Positions 60,201 through 64,000 of a stretch of 64,000 nucleotides of DNA are shown one piece after another. Below the pieces are notes generated by a model. That model was not told where the DNA came from. It ran no database searches and worked only from the letters and a program-made list of their open reading frames with translations. Origin of the DNA: Penelope pileata (taxonomy: Eukaryota; Chordata; Aves; Galliformes; Cracidae). How positions within the stretch are numbered: the first letter of the stretch is position 1; each line of letters opens with the position of its first letter. A program made the translations under genes and the position numbers. The DNA lies in NCBI GenBank assembly GCA_013396635.1, contig WBMW01001708.1, forward strand, positions 1,845,984-1,909,983, read 5' to 3'.

Positions 60201-61553
60201 TTTTATTTATAGATATTTCCCAAACTTTCAGAGAAAGAGACAAAATCCTTTAGAAATGTCACGTATTATTTTTACTATAGCATATATGAATTGGATTCCT
60301 TAGTCTTCTTCCATGAAGCCCTAGGGCCCATAGCTAGCAGGGCTGTGAATCCATGGACTGGAATTTGCAGGTCACAAATCTGAATGGCTTGGATTTGTGG
60401 GCACTGACTTTTTTTTAGATTCTTATAAACGGATGTAAATCAGTTGACAGACTGTTTCCTTTGGTAAAAGTAATAAGAAAAATCACAAGTTCTGAACTGC
60501 TACCTGCTTCTCGTGTGGCCTGAGGGACACACGCAGTGCTTGAGGTGATGAAACTAAAATGTCTTTTTAATTTGGAATGAATCTGTTGACAATATTTCCA
60601 GAAAAGCGTTCTTGAATTTCCTGTGTCTCTATCCAAATTTGTCTTCATTTTCCCTCTTCAGTATCTATTTTCTTAAACCCACACTGTGGGGAAGTGCACG
60701 TATACTCAATAGATGCGAGATGCCTGGTGTCAGTTTCAGTGCAGTGGGTGGAATGGTGCATGGTGGAATGACTTTAGTATCTTTTAGATGTCATAACAGA
60801 TTCTTTGCCTGTATTATTTTCTTTGTATTGCCAAACTAAGCTGAGAACACGCAGTCTTGCTTTGTGTTCATAGCTAAGGATCCCTCAAACACAGGAAAAC
60901 TGGTATGTGTAAAGCCTATGAAGCCAGATCCTGAGTCATTCTTCCTGCTAACTCTAATACGATGGGAATGCCGGAGACCAAGACAACAGGTTTAGCAGGC
61001 TGTAGCTTTTATTCTGTTGAAGCTGAGAACTGGGGAGCTGTGACTGATTCCTCTCTCCTTCCTTTTCACTTAGCTCAGCCATAAATGTGACAGAGGAAAA
61101 CGGGCATCAGCTGTGGGCTCCTGAGTGGATGTGTCTGCCTTGTAAGCCTTTGGCACAGGCACGTTGTGTGGGCTTGTGAGGGAGACGATGCTTGAAGTCA
61201 GAGTCCTCTGAACTCACAATAAAGAGATCTAGAGAGAAATAGGACTTCATCTCCTGGCTGCAGTTGCATCTCTAGGTCAGATTTACCCATACCCTGTTGT
61301 GTCACACGTTCAGGACTCACTGCTGCCTGCAGTGCTTCTTTTCATGGGTACCAAAACGCTCAGCGGGAGTGTACACTAGTTGTTTGTTTTCCTGAGCAGC
61401 AATAGGGGATTGTTTATGCCTCGTCTTTCATGGACATGCATAACTGCTGCTTTGATACTTCCCAGGTGCTGTCTGATGTGTTCAACGCGCCGGTGTACAC
61501 CATCGATACAGCCAACTCTGCTTGTTTGGGAAGTGCTTACAGAGCAATTCATG
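149..61553 (+). CDS. XYLB: XYLB xylulokinase, internal part of gene (10 exons)
   Basis: Xylulokinase phosphorylates D-xylulose with ATP to D-xylulose 5-phosphate in the cytosol, linking the glucuronate-xylulose pathway to the pentose phosphate pathway. Ten exons splice to 865 nt without a stop. They encode residues equivalent to human 192-480 of 536, colinear and without gaps as far as I recall the human protein. All introns are GT-AG, and the split codons (phases 1,0,1,0,2,1,0,1,0,1 at the exon ends) join into conserved residues. Visible family motifs are the end of the N-terminal FGGY domain, the catalytic GDN, the phosphate loop SLGTSDT, the helix IEGQFMAKRIHAE, and the adenosine motif ATGGASHN. 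The start codon, the upstream substrate-binding residues and the final exon or exons are outside the window. The gene spans more than 61 kb here, 43 kb of it one intron. Nothing suggests a pseudogene. Confidence 0.96.
3863..3888 (-). repeat. Short CR1-like tail repeat
   Basis: Two ATTCTRTG-type units in reverse complement (atcatagaatcacagaatc) resemble the terminal octamer repeat of avian CR1 LINEs. Adjacent sequence is not convincingly CR1, so this may be a remnant or chance. Confidence 0.4.
4864..5003 (-). mobile_element. CR1 LINE 3' end fragment
   Basis: In reverse orientation it contains the typical CR1 3' region: GAGGTTGGAAAAGACCT, then AAGATCATCTGGTCCAACC and the ACCATGCCCACTGACCAT stretch. 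It is a 5'-truncated, diverged copy lying in the intron before exon B, ending about 300 bp upstream of that exon. Confidence 0.85.
5306..5424 (+). CDS. XYLB: XYLB exon B (human residues ~216-255)
   Basis: This 119-bp exon has an acceptor ending CTTGTAG at 5305 and a donor GTATGT at 5425. The first two bases complete the Gly codon split from exon A, giving DGSGMNLLEIWQKVW. The exon runs to PVPSYSVL and ends in phase 0. It has the most substitutions against human of the exons here (about 11 of 39 by my count), but its length is identical. In the family fold it is a helical segment linking the two domains (leading to CAPGLEEKL). No catalytic residue is expected in it, which fits the looser conservation. 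Confidence 0.95.
5425..6699 (+). other. XYLB intron B-C, 1.3 kb
   Basis: It has a GT-AG intron structure with a long T/C tract before the acceptor. It contains an A-rich stretch at about 5448-5500 and a short GT repeat at about 5572-5590. No repeat family or gene is recognised. Confidence 0.85.
6700..6781 (+). CDS. XYLB: XYLB exon C with catalytic Asp-Asn (~256-283)
   Basis: This 82-bp exon follows a long T/C tract ending CTTAG and is closed by GTGAGA at 6782. It encodes GSISPYYIQRYGF, then SPDCKVVAFTGDNP and the first base of an Ala codon. The GAC at 6772-6774 and AAT at 6775-6777 are the Asp-Asn pair that corresponds, by my residue count, to human D280/N281. In FGGY kinases this Asp is the general base that activates the sugar hydroxyl. 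Both residues are intact, which argues for a functional enzyme. Confidence 0.96.
6782..8231 (+). other. XYLB introns C-D (980 bp) and D-E (429 bp)
   Basis: Two GT-AG introns, 6782-7761 and 7803-8231, flank the 41-bp exon D. No repeat, RNA gene or other element is recognised in either. Confidence 0.85.
7762..7802 (+). CDS. XYLB: XYLB exon D (short, ~283-296)
   Basis: This exon is only 41 bp, acceptor TGCTTTCAG at 7761 and donor GTAAGT at 7803. It completes Ala from exon C and encodes SLAGMRLEEGDIA, ending in phase 0. Every residue equals human XYLB as I recall it. The segment directly follows the catalytic Asp and leads into the phosphate-binding loop of the next exon. It is too short to be found by ORF length; it was identified by the splice sites and the conserved peptide. 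Confidence 0.95.
8232..8347 (+). CDS. XYLB: XYLB exon E with GTS phosphate loop (~297-335)
   Basis: This 116-bp exon has an acceptor CCCCTTCTAG at 8231 and a donor GTAATA at 8348 (a weaker match to the consensus than its neighbours). It encodes ISLGTSDTLFLW, then IQEPTPALEGHILCNPVD and SHTYMALL, plus two bases of Cys. The GTSDT loop contacts ATP phosphates in FGGY kinases. The first residue is Ile where human has Val. The split Cys codon (TG|T) is rejoined by exon F. Confidence 0.96.
8348..10907 (+). other. XYLB intron E-F, 2.6 kb
   Basis: GT-AG intron. The part from about 9780 to 10760 is less AT-rich than the surroundings and has several overlapping 60-80 codon open frames on both strands, none resembling a known protein. 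It might be an old unrecognised repeat. Otherwise nothing is seen. Confidence 0.8.
10908..11023 (+). CDS. XYLB: XYLB exon F (~335-374)
   Basis: This 116-bp exon has an acceptor GTGTTTCAG at 10907 and a donor GTATGG at 11024. It finishes the Cys codon and encodes FKNGSLMRERIRDD, then CASGSWDEFSKAL and STVAGNNGNL, plus one base of Gly. It is clearly the C-terminal FGGY domain segment seen in human XYLB, with no indel. The reading frame stays open upstream of the acceptor and past the donor, so the boundaries rest on splice signals and homology. Confidence 0.95.
11024..13204 (+). other. XYLB intron F-G, 2.2 kb
   Basis: GT-AG intron with a GAAAT-type simple repeat at about 11547-11588 and T-runs at about 12428-12440 and 12550-12567. 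A 142-codon minus-strand frame at 12231-12659 is rich in Lys and Arg because it crosses the T-runs; I do not regard it as a gene. Confidence 0.8.
11547..11588 (+). repeat. GAAAT/AAAT simple repeat
   Basis: Imperfect pentamer-type repeat (GAAATAAAATGAAATGAAAT and continuing) in the intron before exon G. Confidence 0.7.
13205..13278 (+). CDS. XYLB: XYLB exon G (~374-398)
   Basis: This 74-bp exon starts after TTGGTGCAG and ends before GTACTG at 13279. The donor is a weaker match (GTACTG) but is fixed by the protein. It encodes the rest of Gly, then FYFDVMEITPEAVGIHR and FNSDNQK, ending in phase 0. It aligns one-to-one with 24 human residues. The stretch FDVMEITP belongs to the C-terminal domain core. 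Confidence 0.95.
13279..14571 (+). other. XYLB intron G-H, 1.3 kb
   Basis: GT-AG intron containing a CT repeat running into a T19 tract with an N at 13380. No mobile element or gene is recognised. Confidence 0.85.
13349..13380 (+). repeat. CT repeat plus T19 tract ending in an N
   Basis: A short TC repeat leads into 19 T bases and a single N at 13380. The N probably reflects sequencing failure at the homopolymer, since no flanking duplication is seen. Confidence 0.85.
14572..14668 (+). CDS. XYLB: XYLB exon H (~399-431)
   Basis: This 97-bp exon has an acceptor TTGATACAG at 14571 and a strong donor GTAAGT at 14669. It encodes VLNFPKEVEIRA, then LIEGQFMAKRIHAEKLG and YKV, plus one base of Met. 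The LIEGQFMAKRIHAE helix is almost unchanged from human and is a family-conserved element lining the nucleotide site. The next coding exon is 43 kb away. The frame continues open beyond the donor for 50 codons to a stop at 14818-14820, and an AATAAA follows at 15091, so a read-through terminal exon is possible. Confidence 0.95.
15091..15124 (+). promoter_or_regulatory. Candidate intronic polyadenylation signal after exon H
   Basis: AATAAA lies at 15091-15096, followed by a T/G-rich stretch with TGTCTTGTG at about 15113. It is the first AATAAA after the stop (14818-14820) that ends the reading frame running through the exon H donor. Together they would form a complete alternative terminal exon. 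AATAAA is common in AT-rich introns, so this is only a candidate. Confidence 0.3.
22190..22245 (+). repeat. Possible old CR1 3' end remnant
   Basis: The stretch CTGAACTTGATGGTCTTTTA followed by AGAGGCCTTCAGCTC resembles the CR1 3' end (GACTTGATGATCTT...AGGTC). It lacks the terminal octamers. This is a weak resemblance only. Confidence 0.3.
26516..26790 (-). mobile_element. CR1 LINE fragment
   Basis: The reverse-oriented CR1 3' region starts near CATAGACTATCCCAAGCGC and runs through TGGAAGGGACTCACAAGG, the CCAAACACTCCCTGAGCTC stretch, and CCCTTTCC-type coding-end sequence. It is distinctly more GC-rich than the flanks. The terminal octamers are degraded. Confidence 0.8.
27932..27985 (+). repeat. 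A-rich low-complexity tract
   Basis: An A-rich run of about 54 bp interrupted by G and C (AAAAAGAAAAAG, then AACAACAAC-type units). No retrotransposed sequence is recognised directly upstream. Confidence 0.7.
28325..28790 (+). mobile_element. CR1 LINE fragment, ORF2 end region
   Basis: A sense-strand copy of the CR1 reverse-transcriptase C-terminal region. It is recognised by TCATCAAATTCAACAAGGAG, GTCTTGCACCTGGGGC, the segment encoding the CILGCI-like block, and TTAGCCTGGAGAAGAG near the end. It is diverged, with stops in all frames. Both ends are truncated and no terminal octamers are seen. Confidence 0.85.
30030..31235 (-). mobile_element. Ancient amniote-type CR1/L3-like LINE remnant
   Basis: In reverse orientation it follows the layout of the old CR1 lineage shared by turtles and crocodilians, not the young chicken families. 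From left to right: a 3'-UTR-like part (GGGTCAGGCC, then CTGGCAGTGGCCAGT), a block like TGTGCATTGTGTGAGAAGTC, a TTTTTGAGATGGTAGGACCA block, GTACATTACTTTG followed by ATCAACG, and CTTGGTGAAGGACCTTATCC near 31080. The order is preserved over about 1.2 kb, but it is heavily mutated. A further 200 bp to about 31430 may belong to it. Confidence 0.75.
31985..32342 (+). mobile_element. CR1 LINE fragment, first (probably artefactual) copy
   Basis: This is a sense-strand CR1. It covers the ORF2 C-terminal block (GAAAGGCTTGGGGATG, AAGCTCAATGTGAGCC, CTGGGCTGCGTCAAAAGAAG), then jumps by an internal deletion straight to the 3' end (CTCCAAGGTCCCTTCCAACC). Bases 32034-32342 are identical to 32344-32652 across the N at 32343, so I regard them as the same genomic segment assembled twice. 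Confidence 0.85.
32343..32343. other. Assembly gap (single N)
   Basis: A single ambiguous base sits exactly between two identical 309-bp segments. This is typical of a contig join whose overlapping ends were not merged. Confidence 0.9.
32344..32682 (+). mobile_element. CR1 LINE fragment, second copy with 3' tail
   Basis: Repeats the previous copy exactly for 309 bp, then continues to the CR1 terminus CATGCTGTGATTCAGTGATT with degraded octamers. The two together probably represent one insertion of about 670 bp or less, with the reverse-transcriptase end fused to the 3' UTR by an internal deletion. Confidence 0.85.
33413..33735. repeat. Cluster of CTTRYAAG-like near-palindromes
   Basis: Within about 320 bp there are at least eight variants of CTTACAAG, CTTGTAAG or GCTTATAA, on both strands: near 33413, 33491, 33555, 33598, 33642, 33652, 33692 and 33727. 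Spacing is irregular, about 10-80 bp. It is neither a simple tandem array nor a recognised transposon; a decayed minisatellite or a protein-binding cluster would fit. Confidence 0.4.
34364..35772 (-). mobile_element. CR1 LINE fragment, long ORF2 piece
   Basis: About 1.4 kb of CR1 ORF2 (reverse transcriptase) in reverse orientation. Landmarks in order are CTTCTCTTCTCCAGGCTGAA, CCAGCACTCCAGATGCCTCA, GTACTGGTGCACAGGGTTG, GAGGGTGCACTCTGTCC, CAGTCCCAGTACTGACCCC, GTCAAAAGCCTTGCTGAAG, TGCATCCCATGAGGTCCCAT, and CATCACCAGG at the right end. Numerous stops and indels break the frame. The 3' terminal octamers are missing on the left, so it is truncated at both ends. It is the longest CR1 piece in the window. 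Confidence 0.9.
36728..36746 (+). repeat. T homopolymer
   Basis: A run of about 19 T in the giant intron, not attached to a recognised retroelement. Confidence 0.8.
40423..41080 (-). mobile_element. CR1 LINE 3' end with open ORF2 C-terminus
   Basis: This reverse-oriented, 5'-truncated CR1 has a well-kept 3' terminus (AATCATAAAATCATAGAAT). A 163-codon open frame on the minus strand (40525-41016) encodes the C-terminal part of CR1 ORF2: YSTLMRPHLECCVQVWGPQ, then ELLERVQRRATKMIRGLEH and the block ending in MFKARLDV. Uninterrupted coding over nearly 500 bp marks it as the youngest CR1 copy here. It lacks the polymerase catalytic core and all of the endonuclease, so it cannot move by itself. Confidence 0.92.
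41378..41924 (+). mobile_element. Galluhop-type mariner, 547-bp internal deletion copy
   Basis: The left end TGAAGGCTGATCCGAAAGTA and the reverse complement of the right end CGAAGGTTGCTCTGAAAGTA are terminal inverted repeats, flanked by TA at 41376-41377 and 41925-41926. These are mariner hallmarks. Inside, the start of the transposase is recognisable (the frame with IEFLHVEKMAPIGIHQCLL, the first helix-turn-helix). The catalytic region is missing, with the sequence jumping at CAGCAG (41696-41701) to the element's 3' end. The family name rests on my recall of the chicken element. Confidence 0.88.
42713..43838 (+). mobile_element. Galluhop-type mariner, 1126-bp degraded copy
   Basis: It has inverted ends TGGAGGTTAAGCTGAAAGTA and, in reverse complement, TGTAGGTTTCCCTGAAAGTA, bounded by TA at 42711-42712 and 43839-43840. 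It keeps a broken transposase reading: a GDE-like first catalytic region near 43208, an HDN-like block near 43480, and a PHSPYSLDLLPSAFHLF block near 43546 that corresponds to the third catalytic Asp region of mariner (D,D34D). Frameshifts and stops disrupt it. The segment encoding the first DNA-binding helices is deleted (about 130 bp compared with the copy at 41378). It is inactive. Confidence 0.88.
44275..44293 (+). repeat. T homopolymer
   Basis: A T19 run about 440 bp downstream of the larger mariner copy. Confidence 0.8.
47095..47107. promoter_or_regulatory. Candidate RFX X-box palindrome
   Basis: GTTGCTTGGCAAC is an imperfect palindrome matching the RFX half-sites GTTGCY and RGCAAC with a 1-base spacer. 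It lies in a repeat-free part of the giant intron, followed by TATTATTAGCAAATATTAAT at about 47209. Function is unproven. Confidence 0.3.
47920..47940 (+). repeat. A-rich tract with single N gap (47938)
   Basis: A run of about 15 A followed by GAAA, N and AA. The N is likely an unresolved homopolymer base rather than a real gap. Confidence 0.8.
49117..49320 (-). mobile_element. CR1 LINE fragment interrupted by a second CR1 end
   Basis: The reverse-oriented CR1 3' end reads TCACAGAATGGCTCAAGCTG then GAA. After a 46-bp interruption it resumes with AAGGACCTCTGAAGGTCACC, then CCAACCACTGCTCCAGCAGG, GGCCCACATCCAGGCGGC and ACAGCCTCTCTG. Removing the interruption restores the consensus order. Confidence 0.85.
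49140..49185 (+). mobile_element. CR1 3' end fragment nested in another CR1
   Basis: CTGGGTGATCTTTAAAGGTC, CCTTCCAACCCAACCC and ATTCTATGAT form a sense-strand CR1 terminus sitting inside the antisense CR1 at 49117-49320. TGGAA flanks it on both sides (49135-49139 and 49186-49190), like a 5-bp target-site duplication, though one of these could be part of either element. Confidence 0.7.
50409..50852 (-). mobile_element. CR1 LINE 3' end fragment
   Basis: A reverse-oriented CR1 starts with AATCATAGAATGGGTTGGAT. It contains the 3' UTR and the end of ORF2 (GGGATGGGGCACCCACAGC, CTTGTCCTGTCACTATC, GGAGCCTTCTCTTCTCCAAG), ending near CATGGCCATTCTC. A 74-codon frame in it is a decayed remnant of the same ORF2 end seen at 40525-41016. 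Confidence 0.9.
51253..51272 (+). repeat. A homopolymer
   Basis: A run of 20 A after GTGTCCC. No retrocopy is recognised upstream. Confidence 0.8.
55514..55668 (-). mobile_element. CR1 LINE 3' end fragment
   Basis: Reverse-oriented terminus AATCATAGAATGGTTCAGGT, then GGGACCTTAGAGATCATC, CCATGGGCAAGGACACTG and GGGGGCATCCACGA. It is 5'-truncated at about 155 bp. Confidence 0.88.
55935..56007 (-). mobile_element. CR1 LINE 3' end fragment (short)
   Basis: CATAGAATCGCTGAGGTTGG followed by AAGATCATCTAGTCCAACTG and a short CACC-rich stretch is a reverse-oriented CR1 terminus of about 70 bp. It lies about 270 bp from the previous copy in the same orientation. Confidence 0.8.
57774..57832 (+). CDS. 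XYLB: XYLB exon I with adenosine motif (~431-450)
   Basis: This 59-bp exon has an acceptor TTTTGCATTGCAG and a donor GTAAGC at 57833. Two bases complete Met across the 43-kb intron, followed by PKTRILATGGASHNKKILQ. The ATGGASHN motif binds the adenosine part of ATP in this kinase family. Codon phase and residue order are continuous with exon H, so no coding exon is missing from the giant intron for the canonical protein. The frame is also open for about 90 codons upstream of the acceptor, probably by chance. Confidence 0.95.
57833..61465 (+). other. XYLB intron I-J, 3.6 kb
   Basis: The donor is GTAAGC and the acceptor CTTCCCAG. No CR1 or other interspersed repeat is visible, which makes it the longest repeat-free intron here. 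A very AT-rich stretch at about 59260-59460 carries several TTAAT-type homeodomain half-sites. Confidence 0.85.
61466..61553 (+). CDS. XYLB: XYLB exon J (~451-480)
   Basis: This 88-bp exon has an acceptor ACTTCCCAG at 61465 and a donor GTAAGA at 61554. It encodes VLSDVFNAPVYTIDTA, then NSACLGSAYRAIH, plus one base of Gly. It closely matches the human segment, keeping the SAYRA element that packs on the nucleotide site. I see no following exon up to 64000. The last ~56 residues, expected to begin around the human GLAGG segment, should be downstream. Confidence 0.95.
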
Positions 61554-64000
61554 GTAAGACTGTAAGGGGATACTTCTGAGTGGTCTGGGCATTTAATTTC
61601 AGTTGGTTAATACTTGGGATTAACGTTACTGAAAATGAGGGGAGAAGAAAGCTGTGTGGATCTGACTGGAAGGTCACTGAGGTCAAAACAGAGGGGTTTG
61701 CTTTAACACACTTGGATCAGGCCCAAGAATAACATTTACATTATAATTCAAGTCTGGTGGCTGCTTCTCAAACAGGGGATAGGGCCTGAAAACTGCTGAG
61801 ATTGACAGGGTAGGGTCTGGGAGCTGAACGTGTTAAGTTGCCACCTGCATGTGCCTCTTTTCTGAGGAAGAATACAACTATCTGCAGGTGTCAGCGTGCC
61901 CCACTGCCATGGCTTGTGGGCTGGGCTGTAAACTGGGTTCCTGAAATGGTCAAACCAAGCAAAAGATCAATCCTAGTGAGTAAGATCTAAGAGGGCAGGG
62001 ACAACCGGTCCAGTAATACTGCTGGCCAAGTAAATGCTGCTAAACTACATTTATCTTTCAGCTTTTAAATGTCAAGGCGTACGATATACAAGCGTACTGG
62101 GCTTCACGCTCAAGCTGTGTGCACTCTGTCTTGTAGAAACGTAAATCCTAGGATACTTTTAGGTTCCCCAGTCATTCTGTTCGTTCTACTACATCACTCA
62201 CTGCAACGCAATAGTCCAGGTCCCAGATTTAAAGGGTTAATGAACTTGTATTTAGTAATGCATGCAGTTCTATGCTTAGGACAGGACCTCATCCATTTAA
62301 GAGTTTGATCCCAGGCAGGACATTTTATTAAAGTATTTTTAAAAATCAGTTTCTTCTAACACCTTACTGCTAAACAAGCTGGGGGACGAGGATCAAATTC
62401 TGAAGTCCCTGTCTAGGCAAACTTTTCTTAGCCTCAGTTTTTCTGATTAGAAGCTTTAGGGTTTGGCCCATAAGAAATGGATAGCTCCTGTGCAGGTTCC
62501 TGTAAGATCCATGCCATTGCATACAGCATGGAAAAGATAACAGCCATCAGGACAAATCAGCCAAGCTGTAATTTTAGAAGCAAATTCTGCTGTCACATTA
62601 CAGCATCTGACGACTACACGCTCTCTTGCATTTGAAAGCAGCGCAGCCAAAAGTTTGAGTCAGTGTGTTTAGCACACACAGCGTGCTCTCTGCTTTCCTT
62701 CCAGAAGAGTTGCAAGGATTCTGTCAGGAAACGTGTGGCAGGACAGTGGAAAAAGTACTGTTAGGTTATTAGTGTTTGAAGCTGCAATGGGACTGTTTTT
62801 GCACCTTGGAGGCCAAATCTCCAAACTCTGTACTCAAACTGCCTATTGCTTCAGCAGCCACCAGAAGCTTTCCAGTGCATAATCACAGAATCATAGAATC
62901 ATGAAGGCTGGTAAAGACCTCTAAGATCATCAGATCATCTAGTCCAACCATCAACCCATCCCCACCATGCCCTCTAAACCGTGTCCCTCAGTGCCACATC
63001 TCCACGTTTCTTCAACGCCTCAAGGGACGGTGACTCCACCACCTCCCTGGGCAGCCTGTGCCAGTGCCTGACTGCTCTGAGAAGGAATTTTTCCTAAAAG
63101 CCAACCTGAAATGCTACAGGCAAACTCTTTGTCCACGAATACAAGTGAAATGCAGAGCCATCATTAAAGTTTTTGCAGTTATTTCATATGTATGGAACTG
63201 CAAATTCCCTTTCCCCATTTGGCATGTGAAATCTTGAGGCTTGGTTGACAGAGCGTTTGAGGGAAGATTTCAGATGCCATGCTGTCACAGGGACTCCTTA
63301 GCTCCGGTGCTCTGCCAGCCAAGCCCCAGGGGCATGCTCTGTGTGTTTCCAAATGGTGTTTTTGATTGATGCATTCAGCTGACTCACTTTTGGCTAGGTA
63401 AAGGAATTGAGTGAAAGCAAAGACTTGCTAATATAAATGCAATATTGATGACAACAGCTCCCTAATAATATTGGAGTGTGTATATCTGGGTGCAAGTACA
63501 AGTTTCCCCAGTTTGCCTGAGGTTCTTAAAGTTGTTACAAGGAACTCCTGAAATGCTGTGATTCACCTGCAAAGCAAAATGCTGTGGTAGTAGGACTCTG
63601 CTATTATTCTTCTTCCTTATATTTCAATATATTTAATGATTTGTAGCATGCTTTCTTGACACTCTTTTCACTTCCTTTTTAGTTTAGTCACATTTTGTCC
63701 TTGAATCTCCTGCTTGCACATATTTCCACTGCTGTTTACTGTATTGTTGTAACCATAAATAATTACTGATATTGTTGAGTAGCGTTTCTGCTGCCTGCCT
63801 ATTCTCCAGGGTGCGAATTGAGTGATTGGCAAAAACTCAATCACAGAGTCCCCACTTCCCAGGCTAGTGCATCGGAATGTAAGATTTTTCGCCGTTTATC
63901 CTTCAATCCTGAATGCTGACCTGACCAGGGAAGATCGATATAAGGTATTAATTTGCCAAGGAGTCAAGGCACATCCCTCATCTTGCTTTTTGCATTGATC
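61554..64000 (+). other. XYLB intron downstream of exon J (5' part)
   Basis: It begins with donor GTAAGA. It contains a CR1 fragment at 62881-63116 and otherwise no recognised feature. No acceptor followed by the expected C-terminal XYLB peptide was found, so the intron runs out of the window. Confidence 0.8.
62881..63116 (-). mobile_element. CR1 LINE 3' end fragment
   Basis: AATCACAGAATCATAGAATC shows the terminal octamers. The sequence continues with AGATCATCTAGTCCAACCAT, ACCATGCCCTCTAAACC, GTGACTCCACCACCTCCCTG and GAATTTTTCCTAAAAGCCAA. It is reverse oriented and 5'-truncated, in the intron after exon J. Confidence 0.9.

Overview
The window is vertebrate nuclear DNA and almost certainly avian, most likely chicken or a close galliform. 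It is AT-rich, has canonical GT-AG introns, carries many copies of the avian CR1 LINE, and has two copies of the mariner element known in chicken as Galluhop. There are no bacterial-style operons, no rRNA or tRNA that I can recognise, and no CRISPR.

The only gene I can support is XYLB (xylulokinase, FGGY carbohydrate-kinase family) on the + strand. Ten consecutive internal coding exons lie at 149-221, 5306-5424, 6700-6781, 7762-7802, 8232-8347, 10908-11023, 13205-13278, 14572-14668, 57774-57832 and 61466-61553. Spliced, they give 865 nt of uninterrupted frame. By my recollection of human XYLB (536 aa), this matches residues 192-480 with no gaps. The N-terminal sugar-binding half is upstream of the window and the last ~56 residues are downstream. 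The enzyme phosphorylates D-xylulose to xylulose 5-phosphate, at the exit of the glucuronate-xylulose pathway. The window holds the catalytic Asp-Asn pair, the phosphate-binding GTS loop and the adenosine-binding GGASHN motif.

Layout: 1-14668 is an exon-dense part (eight exons, introns of 0.4-5.1 kb). 14669-57773 is one 43.1-kb intron holding nearly all the mobile DNA: CR1 fragments, an ancient amniote CR1-type LINE at about 30.0-31.2 kb, and the mariner pair at 41.4-43.8 kb. 57774-64000 holds two more exons and the start of the next intron. Most CR1 copies are antisense to XYLB.

There are three single-N gaps (13380, 32343, 47938). The one at 32343 sits between two identical 309-bp copies and looks like a false assembly duplication.

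I found no convincing new biological system. The points most worth checking are the artefactual duplication, a possible truncated XYLB isoform from an intronic poly(A) site after the eighth exon, the complementary internal deletions of the two mariner copies, a CR1 end nested in another CR1, and an unexplained cluster of CTTRYAAG-like near-palindromes at about 33.4-33.7 kb.
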